Below, piece by piece: positions 1-5,858 of a DNA stretch of 24,638 nt. The notes below the pieces were generated by a model that was not told the DNA's origin, ran no database searches, and saw only the letters and a list, made by a program, of their open reading frames with translations. The stretch's first letter is position 1. Each line of letters begins with the position of its first letter. The translations under genes and the position numbers were made by a program. The stretch is from a virus. The DNA lies in the IMG/VR virus record IMGVR_UViG_3300037193_003130, positions 1 through 24,638 of that record, one strand, 5' to 3'.

Positions 1-3
1 CCC

Positions 4-1785
4 ATGTCTAGCCCCAACGGTCACGGCAACGCCATTGCCCTCGTCGACGTCGGCTGCCTCTTCAAGCGCAACTTCGAAGCCAACCCCAACGCCGGCGCAG
101 AGAACGCTCTGAAGGAGATCATCCGCGTCGAGGAGCGCGTCGCCCACGTCGTGCTCTGCCTCGATGCTCCACCCTACAAGAGGGCGGAGCTCTTCCCCGC
201 CTACAAGGCGAATCGCACCGAGCCCGAGACGACCGAGGTCTACCAGAAGCGCTTGCTCTACACGCGGCTCAAGGAGCGCGGCTACCCGATGGCTCGCGTC
301 GAGGGCGCCGAGGGCGACGATGTCGTCGCAACCCTCGCGCGCATCTACGGCGAGAGCTGGCCCGAGGTGTGGCTCGTCGGGGCCGACAAGGACCTCGCCC
401 AGTGCGTGACCGACAACGTGCTGCAGCTCGTCCCGAAGCACGGCGAGCGCGCCGAGCACTTCCGGGGCCCCGACGAGGTGAAGGAAAAGTGGGAGGTCAC
501 CCCCGAGCAGATACCGCTCTTCCTCGCGCTCTGGGGCGACAAGGGCGACAACGTGCCAGGCGTGCCGGGCGTCGGCCCCGTCAAGGCGGCCGGGCTCATC
601 GGCGAGTACAAGACGCTCACCGGCATCGCCGAGCACCTCGCCACCGGCTCGGGCAAGGTGTGGGAATCCCTGCGCGCCAACTGGGAGCAGCTCGTGCTGT
701 CGCTCAAGCTCACGACCCTCGACAGCCACCTGCCCATCGATGCCCAGGCGCTGCTCACTCGCGGCGCGCCCGCGGCGCCGCCCCAGGGCGAGCCCGAGTT
801 CGTGGGCAACGCGACGCCCATGCCGGAGGCGGACCTCCCGGAGAAACTTCACGGCGAACTGTTCAAGAGCGCGCTCGCCGAGGCGCACAGAGCGGAGCCC
901 ATCATCGGCACCGACCCGCGCGCCGTCGAGTTCATGCGCCAGGAGCATGAGGCCCGCCTCGAGCGAGAGCGCAACGCCGACCGCGCCGCGCGCGAGCAGC
1001 AGGAGCAGGAGCACGAGCGTGAGAGCGAGCGCGCCCGCCAGCCGCGCAAGGCGGCGCCCGAGTTCGACAGCGAGCACCCCGACTTCCCCACGTGGGGCTC
1101 GCCCGGGTTCGCGCCGAAGCAGGGCCCGGGTCCCCTCGAGGCGGCGCGGGTGAAGGAGCGAGAGGCGGCCGCCGTGGCGCCCAAGGTCACCGAGTCGGAG
1201 TTCATTCCCTTTGGGCAGCCCGCTGCTGCGCCGGCGCCCAAGCCCGCCCCCGTCGCGCTCATGCCGCCCGTCAAGGCCAAGCTGAAGGGCCTCGCCCTGC
1301 TGCGCGCTCCGTTCGAGAAGCATCAGATCAGCAAGCTCCCGAAGGGAACAAAGGACCAGAACAACTGCGCGCCGCAGGATAAGCGCAGCTGCAACGTGTG
1401 CGGCGGCTGGCACCACCCGAAGATCATTCACCTCGATTACGTCGGCCACGCCGCGCTCACCGACAGGCTGCTCGAGGCAGACCCCGAGTGGACGTGGGAG
1501 CCGATGGCCGTCGACCCCAAGGGCCTGCCGCTGTTCGACGCCAGCGGCGGGCTCTGGATCAAGCTGACGGTCTGCGGCGTGACGCGGCTCGGCTACGGCA
1601 ACGCGAAGGTCAAGAAGGTGCAGGACGAGGACCCGGGCGCGCGCGAGAAGGAGATCATCGGGGACGCCCTGCGCAACGCGGCGATGCGGTTCGGCGCGGC
1701 GCTCGACCTCTGGCACAAGGGCGACGACCTGCATGCCGAAGACTGGGACGCGGATGAGGCCTGGCAGGCACTGGGGGGCGCGTGA
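4..1785 (+). CDS. FEN-type 5'-3' nuclease fused to phage single-strand annealing (Rad52/Sak-like) domain
   Basis: The N-terminal ~250 residues carry the full acidic set of the PolI/T5 D15 flap-endonuclease family: D15 in the LVDVG strand, D54, the YKANR arch around residues 67-71, EGAEGDD at 100-106, GADKD at 126-130, GDKGDN at 178-183, then a helix-hairpin-helix GVPGVGPVKAAG. Such enzymes digest 5' ends or flaps using two metals. Residues ~270-420 are a low-complexity Glu/Arg-rich, then Ala/Pro-rich linker with a likely coiled coil near 312-350. From ~420 a second domain begins: LRAPFEKHQISKLPK, a probable zinc site (C455, C463, C466, H470/H471), DYVGHAALTDRLLE, LWIKLTVCGVTRLGYG and IGDALRNAAMRFGAALDLW. 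I recognise these as the phage annealing-type family seen in actinophages. The protein would couple resection to annealing, as lambda Exo and Beta do as separate proteins. Only three bases precede the ATG, so a more upstream start cannot be excluded. Nuclease call is firm; annealing role is by family resemblance. Confidence 0.85.
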   Translation: MSSPNGHGNAIALVDVGCLFKRNFEANPNAGAENALKEIIRVEERVAHVVLCLDAPPYKRAELFPAYKANRTEPETTEVYQKRLLYTRLKERGYPMARVEGAEGDDVVATLARIYGESWPEVWLVGADKDLAQCVTDNVLQLVPKHGERAEHFRGPDEVKEKWEVTPEQIPLFLALWGDKGDNVPGVPGVGPVKAAGLIGEYKTLTGIAEHLATGSGKVWESLRANWEQLVLSLKLTTLDSHLPIDAQALLTRGAPAAPPQGEPEFVGNATPMPEADLPEKLHGELFKSALAEAHRAEPIIGTDPRAVEFMRQEHEARLERERNADRAAREQQEQEHERESERARQPRKAAPEFDSEHPDFPTWGSPGFAPKQGPGPLEAARVKEREAAAVAPKVTESEFIPFGQPAAAPAPKPAPVALMPPVKAKLKGLALLRAPFEKHQISKLPKGTKDQNNCAPQDKRSCNVCGGWHHPKIIHLDYVGHAALTDRLLEADPEWTWEPMAVDPKGLPLFDASGGLWIKLTVCGVTRLGYGNAKVKKVQDEDPGAREKEIIGDALRNAAMRFGAALDLWHKGDDLHAEDWDADEAWQALGGA

Positions 1786-1994
1786 AGGTCACGAAGGAGG
1801 AGAAGCTCGTCGGGTCCCTCTCGACAGAGGACCTGATACGAGCCATCGAGCGGGAGGGGCTCGTCATCCCCAAGGGGGCGAGCATCGGGCTCTTCATCAC
1901 GGTCGATGGCCCCCACGGCGGGGTCGAGCGCATCCACGTCGGCTATGGCGTCGCCTTCGAGATCATTCTCCCCCATGCCCAGAAGCAAGGCTGA
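1782..1994 (+). CDS. small hypothetical protein in the recombination operon
   Basis: 70 residues starting at a GTG that overlaps the TGA of the nuclease-annealing gene (GTGA), which implies translational coupling. The N-terminal half is charged and helical (KVTKEEKLVGSLSTEDLIRAIERE). The C-terminal half looks like beta-strands (GLFITVDGPHGGVERIHVGYGVAFEIIL). I do not recognise the family. Its last 20 bases overlap the next gene. The alternating charged/hydrophobic pattern and coupling support a real gene; position suggests an accessory factor of the neighbouring nucleases, but that is inference. Confidence 0.6.
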   Translation: MKVTKEEKLVGSLSTEDLIRAIEREGLVIPKGASIGLFITVDGPHGGVERIHVGYGVAFEIILPHAQKQG

Positions 1995-2322
1995 AGAGTG
2001 TCTCGCGGCCGCTCTCGACGCGCAGCCCCTACCGGGCTGGGACTTGACCCGGGAGTTCCAGTTCGACAAGGCGCGCAGGTGGAAGTTCGACTTTGCCTTC
2101 CCGAGCCAGAGGCTGGCGATCGAAGTCGAGGGCCACTACCACCGGACGTACGCGGGGCAGCGGAGCGACAGCGACAAGTTCAACGAGGCGCTACGCCAGG
2201 GCTGGCGCGTGCTGCGCTCCCCGGCGCGGGAGCTCACCCCGGCGAAAGCGCGGGAGCTCGTGCTCCTGGTGTGGGAGGTGCTCTGCTGTCCCCCGAGCTC
2301 AGCGCTCGAATCGGGCGAATAG
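1975..2322 (+). CDS. PD-(D/E)XK-fold endonuclease, VSR/DUF559-like
   Basis: 115 residues from the ATG at 1975; the frame stays open further upstream, but the added residues are Ser/Pro/Ala-rich and look non-coding. The core RRWKFDFAF (D39) followed by LAIEVEGHYH (E50, E52), with a conserved tail SDKFNEALRQGWRVLR, is the pattern of small VSR/DUF559-like nucleases common in phage genomes. D39 and the E50-x-E52 pair are the likely metal ligands; the usual lysine of E-x-K is replaced by glutamate, as in many members. The length fits a stand-alone single-domain nuclease. It probably nicks or resolves DNA in replication or recombination alongside the fused protein upstream. The start lies inside the preceding gene and the last 52 bases overlap the next predicted start. 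Confidence 0.75.
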   Translation: MPRSKAEECLAAALDAQPLPGWDLTREFQFDKARRWKFDFAFPSQRLAIEVEGHYHRTYAGQRSDSDKFNEALRQGWRVLRSPARELTPAKARELVLLVWEVLCCPPSSALESGE

Positions 2323-2426
2323 CCGCGGCCGAGAAGCGCACCGTGGACAGCGTCGTGCAGGACGCTGTCCTGCTCTTCTGGACGCGCTGGGCGCTCGAGC
2401 GGCGCATCCCCCCGGGGGACTGGTGA
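2271..2426 (+). CDS. tiny ribbon-helix-helix-like protein
   Basis: 51 residues if started at GTG 2271, within the end of the nuclease gene. A start a few codons later is possible because ribosome-binding sequence is weak. The pattern LSPELSARIGRIAAAEKRTVDSVVQDAVLLFWTR resembles a ribbon-helix-helix fold: a short strand, then two amphipathic helices separated by a T-V-D turn. Such proteins are usually dimeric DNA binders, for example autoregulators or antitoxins. The stop overlaps the next gene's GTG (GTGA), so the genes are probably co-translated. Real coding is supported mainly by the amphipathic pattern and the overlap; the function is inferred. Confidence 0.45.
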   Translation: MGGALLSPELSARIGRIAAAEKRTVDSVVQDAVLLFWTRWALERRIPPGDW

Positions 2427-2863
2427 GCCGCGTCTTCGTCGTCACGGGCTCGCGCGAGAGCGTCTACTCGCTGTGTGAGCTCGTCAACTTCACGTTCTAC
2501 CTCGCCAAGCCCGAGTTCCTCATCCTCGGAGACTGCCCGACGGGGGTCGACGCCTTCGCCCGCGCGTGGGCCATCCTTGCCGGTGTCCGGTACAAGCGGC
2601 ACATCGCCGACTGGCGCGGCCCCCTCCGCAAGAAGGCGGCCCCTGCCAGGAACGGGGAGATGGTCGCGCACGGCGTCCTACTCGAAGCCGAGGTGATCGC
2701 GTTCCCCCGCGGGGGCCCAGGCACCCTCGACTGCATGAGGAAGGCGCAGCGCGCGGGCCTCACCGTTCACGTCATCCGTTCGGCGGACGACGCAGAACGA
2801 CTGTGGGCGCCCGCGACCGGGTCGCAGCGGCAATCTGGCTCTGCTGGTGCTGGACGTCCTTGA
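2423..2863 (+). CDS. DUF2493-type SLOG (YAcAr-like) Rossmann protein
   Basis: 146 residues from a GTG overlapping the previous stop. The features of the DUF2493 branch of the SLOG superfamily are present in order: VFVVTGSRE (residues 4-12, nucleotide-binding loop), LILGDCPTGVDAFARAWA (33-50), KKAAPARNGEMV (70-81) and VIAFPRGGPGTLDCMRKAQRAGLTVHVI (91-118). The superfamily binds or senses nucleotides and nucleotide-derived ligands; DUF2493 members are frequent in phages without a defined role. It closes the plus-strand operon. Its last ~90 bases run into the convergent lysis operon, and the tail after residue ~128 (Ser/Gly/Gln-rich) is probably unstructured. Confidence 0.75.
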   Translation: MSRVFVVTGSRESVYSLCELVNFTFYLAKPEFLILGDCPTGVDAFARAWAILAGVRYKRHIADWRGPLRKKAAPARNGEMVAHGVLLEAEVIAFPRGGPGTLDCMRKAQRAGLTVHVIRSADDAERLWAPATGSQRQSGSAGAGRP

Positions 2864-2975
2864 ACGAAAGCCCGCGCTTCTTGCGCGCCTTCTTCTCGTC
2901 GAGGTAGCGGTCGAGACGGATGGCGCGGTCGAGCAGGAAGTCCACGCCCTTGAACACGAGCGGCCAGATGCTCAT
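2772..2975 (-). CDS. small charged protein, last gene of lysis cassette
   Basis: 67 residues; the ATG overlaps the endolysin stop as ATGA (2972-2975). The N-terminus MSIWPLVFKGVDFLLDRAI is amphipathic or membrane-peripheral rather than a clear transmembrane helix. It is followed by a strongly basic stretch (RLDRYLDEKKARKKRG) and a polar tail. I do not recognise it. Position directly after the endolysin in the same operon suggests a lysis accessory or spanin-like protein, but no signal peptide or lipobox is visible. Its 3' part overlaps the 3' end of the convergent SLOG gene (2772-2863), which is unusual. Confidence 0.5.
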   Translation of the reverse strand: MSIWPLVFKGVDFLLDRAIRLDRYLDEKKARKKRGLSFKDVQHQQSQIAAATRSRAPTVVLRRPPNG

Positions 2976-3439
2976 GCTTCGGCATCCTGGAAGTGGGGGC
3001 CATCGTCGAGCGGGCGCCTCTTGCTGCCGTAGATGCGCTGGTAGCGCTGCACGTAGAGGTCGCGCTCTCCGTCGAAGTCGTCCGGGTCGAGGTCGAAGAG
3101 CTCCGTGTCCCAGACCCGGCCCCAGATGAGCCGCACGCCCTCGTGCCCCGCCGCTTCCCGCACCGCGCGCGCGACCTCGTTGCAGAGCGGCATCTCCCAT
3201 CGCAGCTTGCCGTTCACCCACGGCACGAGGTCGACCGCCTTGCCCACGAGGTGCAGGCTGTCGAGCGTGCGGCTCGCCCCCGTCGCCACCAGCCGCTTCT
3301 GCTCTTCGAGCGTGCGCAGCCCGTCGTGCACCATGAAGTCGATATCGGTAATGAGGATGGCGCGGCGCACGACCCCAACGAGGCGAGAGTCAACGCCGAC
3401 CAGGTTCTGCTCGCTCTTCGGGCCGAGGCGGAAGCTCAC
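2972..3439 (-). CDS. endolysin, M15-family L-Ala-D-Glu / D-Ala-D-Ala peptidase type
   Basis: 155 residues from a GTG overlapping the preceding stop (GTGA). Peptidase M15 hallmarks are visible: GLRTLEEQKRL (40-50), SLHLVGKAVDLVPW with zinc ligands H63 and D70, then DGPHFQ with the third ligand H149. This is the arrangement of T5-type endolysins and VanY-like peptidases, which cut the peptide stem of peptidoglycan. An acidic insertion around 111-128 (DTELFDLDPDDFDGE) separates the two halves. There is no signal sequence, so a membrane-permeabilising partner is needed, probably one of the two membrane proteins encoded upstream. Confidence 0.85.
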   Translation of the reverse strand: MSFRLGPKSEQNLVGVDSRLVGVVRRAILITDIDFMVHDGLRTLEEQKRLVATGASRTLDSLHLVGKAVDLVPWVNGKLRWEMPLCNEVARAVREAAGHEGVRLIWGRVWDTELFDLDPDDFDGERDLYVQRYQRIYGSKRRPLDDGPHFQDAEA

Positions 3440-3882
3440 TGCAGTGCCCCCGCGATCGCCTCGAACAGCCAGCGGTACTTGGGAACCGCGTCGGCCAGCA
3501 TCGGCGCGGCGAGCAGCACGATAGCCACGATGCCGCCGCCCTTCGCTGCCTTCTGCCCGAGCGTCGCCTCCACCTTCTCGAGGCGCGGCGCGTGGCTCTC
3601 CGTCACCGTCTGACGCAGCATCGCCAGCTCCTCGTGGAAGATGTCGAAGCGGCGGTTCATCGCCTGCCCGAAGCCGTCGAGCTGCAGCGCCATCTTGCGC
3701 TGCGTGTCGCGCACCTCGCGCACGAGCTCCGCCGGAGTCTGCGCGAGCTTCTGGAAGGGCTCGTTCGGACGCGGCGGCAGGTAGCGCCCGCTGACACCCG
3801 CCGGCGGGATCTCCACGATCTCGTCGTCGCTGAGCTCACTCGGCCGACGGAAGCGCGGCGGAGGCTTGCGCTCGTCGGTCAT
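3436..3882 (-). CDS. coiled-coil protein with C-terminal membrane helix, holin candidate
   Basis: 148 residues. The N-terminal 45 residues are Pro/Arg/Glu-rich and probably disordered. Residues ~50-110 form a long amphipathic helix (ELVREVRDTQRKMALQLDGF onward), likely a coiled coil. Residues ~115-133 (GGGIVAIVLLAAPMLADAV) are the only hydrophobic segment long enough to cross a membrane, close to the C-terminus. The gene sits immediately before the endolysin and overlaps genes on both sides by four bases, so a holin or holin-regulator role is likely. Tail-anchored, coiled-coil phage proteins of this design are often annotated as putative holins, but no specific family is recognised. Confidence 0.6.
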   Translation of the reverse strand: MTDERKPPPRFRRPSELSDDEIVEIPPAGVSGRYLPPRPNEPFQKLAQTPAELVREVRDTQRKMALQLDGFGQAMNRRFDIFHEELAMLRQTVTESHAPRLEKVEATLGQKAAKGGGIVAIVLLAAPMLADAVPKYRWLFEAIAGALQ

Positions 3883-4094
3883 GGCCCGCCATCAGCCTCG
3901 AGGTGGTGGCAGGCCCGCACGCGCCGATAGACGTCGAGTGCGTCGCCCACCGTGATCATGTTCTCGTCCTCGGGCAGGACCTTCAGCGCATCGAGCTTGC
4001 AGCGCACGACCGGCGGCAGACCGGCGCACGCCGCCTGCGAGAGGCAGAAGAGCAAAAGGCCCAGCAGCGTCCCCGCCGCAATCTCGCGCAGCAT
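3879..4094 (-). CDS. small exported or membrane-anchored lysis protein
   Basis: 71 residues. Residues 1-25 look like a signal peptide or N-terminal membrane anchor: charged start (MLREIAAG), hydrophobic core (TLLGLLLFCL) and a small-residue end SQAACAG. The cysteine at 23 could be lipidated, but Q at -3 makes a weak lipobox. The mature part is short, with C32 and C62 that could form a disulfide, consistent with a periplasmic location. It is first in the lysis operon, directly downstream of a strong promoter whose predicted start falls at or beside this ATG. It may be a spanin component or a lysis regulator; the function is inferred from position. Confidence 0.55.
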   Translation of the reverse strand: MLREIAAGTLLGLLLFCLSQAACAGLPPVVRCKLDALKVLPEDENMITVGDALDVYRRVRACHHLEADGGP

Positions 4095-4099
4095 GCGGC

Positions 4100-4128
4100 A
4101 GAATACCGCACAGGCGTGCAGTGGTCAA
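4100..4128 (-). promoter_or_regulatory. sigma70-like promoter of the lysis operon
   Basis: On the minus strand, TTGACC (4128-4123) is separated by exactly 17 bases from TATTCT (4105-4100), a close match to the -35/-10 consensus in otherwise GC-rich DNA. The lysis operon ATG at 4094 begins only five bases after the -10 box, so the predicted transcription start falls at or beside the ATG and would give an essentially leaderless mRNA. The -35 box also forms half of an imperfect dyad GTCAA-AG-TTGAC (4124-4135) that could bind a regulator. Confidence 0.6.
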
Positions 4129-4382
4129 AGTTGACGAATCACCCCGCCGGCGTCAGGCTGTCCGGGACGCAATGTTCGGGTCCCTTCGCTGGGGCAAGCC
4201 GCCTGGGGTCAGCCAGGCCCGAGGGCGACGATCGGGTAATCGTTGTCAGGCTGGGGTGCTGTAACCGCCCCGAAGCGCTGGCCCTCGGCGCGGCCGACGG
4301 GGGCACAAATCTTCTCCACTCCCTTCGCCGAGACAATGCCCGGCTGGGAGTGGCCTATTGTGGGGCGCTGTGCCGAAGTGGG

Positions 4383-4405
4383 CGTGTTGCACCGACGTGT
4401 TGCAC
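4383..4405. repeat. tandem direct repeat CGTGTTGCAC, period 13 bp
   Basis: Two perfect copies of CGTGTTGCAC (4383-4392 and 4396-4405) separated by CGA, ending 15 bases before the protease ATG. This placement suits an operator or activator site. The gap is not the 10-11 bp spacing of a sigma54 promoter. Confidence 0.55.
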
Positions 4406-4420
4406 GTGAAAAGCTAAAGG

Positions 4421-4993
4421 ATGGCGCTGCTCTGGCCGTCCACTCCGATTGTGCTTCCCTCCTGCGCCATCGGCCTGCTACTCAGTCTTCCGCTCGCTCT
4501 GGCGTGCACTCTGGCGTGCTCGACCGGTGGTCCCCCCCCTCCCCCGGAAGAACCGCCGCCAGAACCGCCGCCAGAGCGAGCGATCTATTCACCGCCGAGC
4601 TGCCACGTGGCGTTCAGCCCCGACGAGGCGTTGCTCTCCGACGTCGATGCGGCTGCCGCGCGCTGGTCGGCGGCGACGGGCTGCACCATCGAGGTGAGTG
4701 ACGCGGGCGTGCCCGTTACCATCGTGGCGAGCATCGTGCGCCCCGACGGCTCGCAGGCGCCGGGCTGGACGAGCGACGAGCGCGACCGTGTCGAGATTAA
4801 CGTGCGCTGCGGCAGCGCTCAGCGCACGAGCGCCACGTTCCACGAGCTCGGGCATGCGCTCGGCGGCGACCACGTCGAGAGCGACGGCGTGCTCTCGGGG
4901 CAGAAGGGGCGGCGCGACGTCATCGACGAGGCGTCGCTCGCAAGCGTCTGCAGCCGGCTCGACTGCCCCGCCTTCAATCCCGAAGAGCCGTGA
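4421..4993 (+). CDS. secreted, lipoprotein-like metzincin zinc metalloprotease
   Basis: 190 residues. A hydrophobic leader (residues ~10-29) ends in Cys-containing LALAC and TLACS (C29, C33), possible lipidation sites although neither is a textbook lipobox. A Pro/Glu-rich linker follows (38-52), typical of surface lipoproteins. The catalytic signature HELGHALGGDH (141-151) fits HExxHxxGxxH exactly: H141, H145 and H151 as zinc ligands, E142 as the base. The expected Met-turn downstream is not canonical; the stretch DGVLSG lacks methionine. Four Cys outside the leader may form disulfides. The domain resembles a minimal matrixin/astacin-like core. The gene is a single-gene plus-strand unit inside a minus-strand region, so it is probably cargo acquired from a bacterium. 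The ATG is only just preceded by CTAAAGG, so the start is uncertain; GTG 4451 is an in-frame alternative. Target unknown. Confidence 0.75.
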   Translation: MALLWPSTPIVLPSCAIGLLLSLPLALACTLACSTGGPPPPPEEPPPEPPPERAIYSPPSCHVAFSPDEALLSDVDAAAARWSAATGCTIEVSDAGVPVTIVASIVRPDGSQAPGWTSDERDRVEINVRCGSAQRTSATFHELGHALGGDHVESDGVLSGQKGRRDVIDEASLASVCSRLDCPAFNPEEP

Positions 4994-4996
4994 GCC

Positions 4997-5206
4997 TCAC
5001 GACTCCGGATCGGGAATGGTCACGCTCGCGCGTGAGCGCGTGATGATGAGCCGCGCATCGGCACCGTTGCCGTCGACGCGGAAGTGCCAGGAGTCCCCGG
5101 TCGCGATGTGGCCCGGGGCGAGCATCAGACCGAGCGCGTCGCTCAGCAGGATGTCGAAGTCGTCGTCGGTCGTGGCTTGGTTGCGGCGGCGCTTGGCGTT
5201 GGCCAT
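4997..5206 (-). CDS. small hypothetical phage protein
   Basis: 69 residues with a basic N-terminus (MANAKRRRNQ), an acidic stretch (TTDDDFDILLSD) and a beta-like C-terminal half (DSWHFRVDGNGADARLIITR). It begins with a recognisable GGGAAAG about ten bases upstream. It lies 19 bases after the glycosyltransferase stop and ends three bases from the convergent protease gene. No family recognised. Confidence 0.5.
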   Translation of the reverse strand: MANAKRRRNQATTDDDFDILLSDALGLMLAPGHIATGDSWHFRVDGNGADARLIITRSRASVTIPDPES

Positions 5207-5219
5207 GTGAAAGCTTTCC

Positions 5220-5234
5220 CGGGGCTCAACCCCG
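5220..5234 (-). other. short GC hairpin between glycosyltransferase and the next gene
   Basis: CGGGG-(CTCAA)-CCCCG forms a five-pair stem with the glycosyltransferase stop codon in the loop. It is not followed by a T-run on the minus strand, so it is not an intrinsic terminator. It could influence coupling or mRNA ends. Confidence 0.3.
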
Positions 5235-5858
5235 AAGCGCCGTGAGCACCGACTCGACGACGTGCCCGGCGCGCAGGCGCGGGTCGCACCAGAGTTCGGT
5301 GCCGCTCTCGCGCAGCCGCACGCAGAGCGAGCCGTCGTCGGCGTAGTAGGTCGCCGGCTTGCTGCCGAACGGGGGCCGCACGAACGGCACGCAGAACGGG
5401 CGCCAGCGCAGGCCGTCTTCTTCCTCGATGGTCGGCAGCTCCGACCCGAGCCGCTCGAGGCTGTCGCGGTGGATGGCGCAGAGCCCGAGCCCGCCCGTCA
5501 GGAGCTCGAAACTCCGTCCCTCCCGGATGGCGAGGTCAGCCTCGACGGGGTCCTTCGGGTTGACGCTCCAGCGGTCGCCCTCGCGCAGGGGGTACATGCC
5601 CCACACCGCGCAATCGGGCGTGACCCCCTCGGCGTCGGCGAGCGCTTGGAGCACGCCGAGTGTCGGCACCGTGTCGGCATCGATAAGGAGGATGCGCTCG
5701 GCTTCCGTGCGGAGCGCTTGCTCGATGAGCACCGAGCGCACGCGCGGCAGGTCGCTGTGGCCCTGGAGCACCAGCGACGGAATGCCCGAGGCGTTGATGA
5801 CGCGCCAGAGTCGGCGGTCGATTTCTCGGTAGGCGGGTGTGATGATGGCGGCTTTCAC
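5226..5858 (-). CDS. GT-A fold (GT2-like) glycosyltransferase
   Basis: 210 residues from a GTG that overlaps the tail-fibre stop (GTGA). The N-terminal nucleotide-sugar fold is visible: AAIITPAYREID (3-14), then RILLIDADTVP with the DxD metal/nucleotide motif D60-A61-D62. The acceptor half contains ELLTGGLGLCAIHR (118-131) and YYADDGSLCVRLRESG (171-186), followed by RLRAGH (194-199) with a possible catalytic or metal His. This is the layout of phage and bacterial GT2-type enzymes. Being coupled to the fibre gene, it may glycosylate the fibre or another virion protein. Modification of host surface sugars or DNA is less well supported. Confidence 0.75.
   Translation of the reverse strand: MKAAIITPAYREIDRRLWRVINASGIPSLVLQGHSDLPRVRSVLIEQALRTEAERILLIDADTVPTLGVLQALADAEGVTPDCAVWGMYPLREGDRWSVNPKDPVEADLAIREGRSFELLTGGLGLCAIHRDSLERLGSELPTIEEEDGLRWRPFCVPFVRPPFGSKPATYYADDGSLCVRLRESGTELWCDPRLRAGHVVESVLTALRG

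Larger units (their letters stand above)
4095..4420. other. intergenic region between the lysis operon and the metzincin gene
   Basis: 326 bases without a convincing gene. It separates the minus-strand lysis operon from the plus-strand protease gene, so it should carry divergent promoters. The left end holds the lysis promoter. The right end holds a direct repeat (4383-4405) and a purine-rich CTAAAGG abutting the protease ATG. A 65-codon open frame exists on the minus strand (4139-4336), but its Arg/Ser/Pro composition looks non-coding. I see no tRNA, terminator hairpin with a T-run, or clear plus-strand -35/-10 pair. Confidence 0.6.

Noticed and set aside
1906-1974. Upstream extension of the PD-(D/E)XK gene
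   Set aside because: The extra residues are Ser/Ala/Pro-rich and overlap the coupled small gene in another frame; ATG 1975 gives a compact nuclease.
4139-4336. 65-codon minus-strand frame in the intergenic region
   Set aside because: Arg/Ser/Pro-rich, no ribosome-binding site, no recognisable pattern.
4383-4405. Sigma54 promoter
   Set aside because: TTGCAC elements are 13 bases apart and the required GG at -24 is missing, so the spacing and consensus do not fit.
4989-5001. Terminator between convergent genes (CGTGAG-C-CTCACG)
   Set aside because: The dyad is very short with a one-base loop, formed largely by the two facing stop codons, and no T-run follows.
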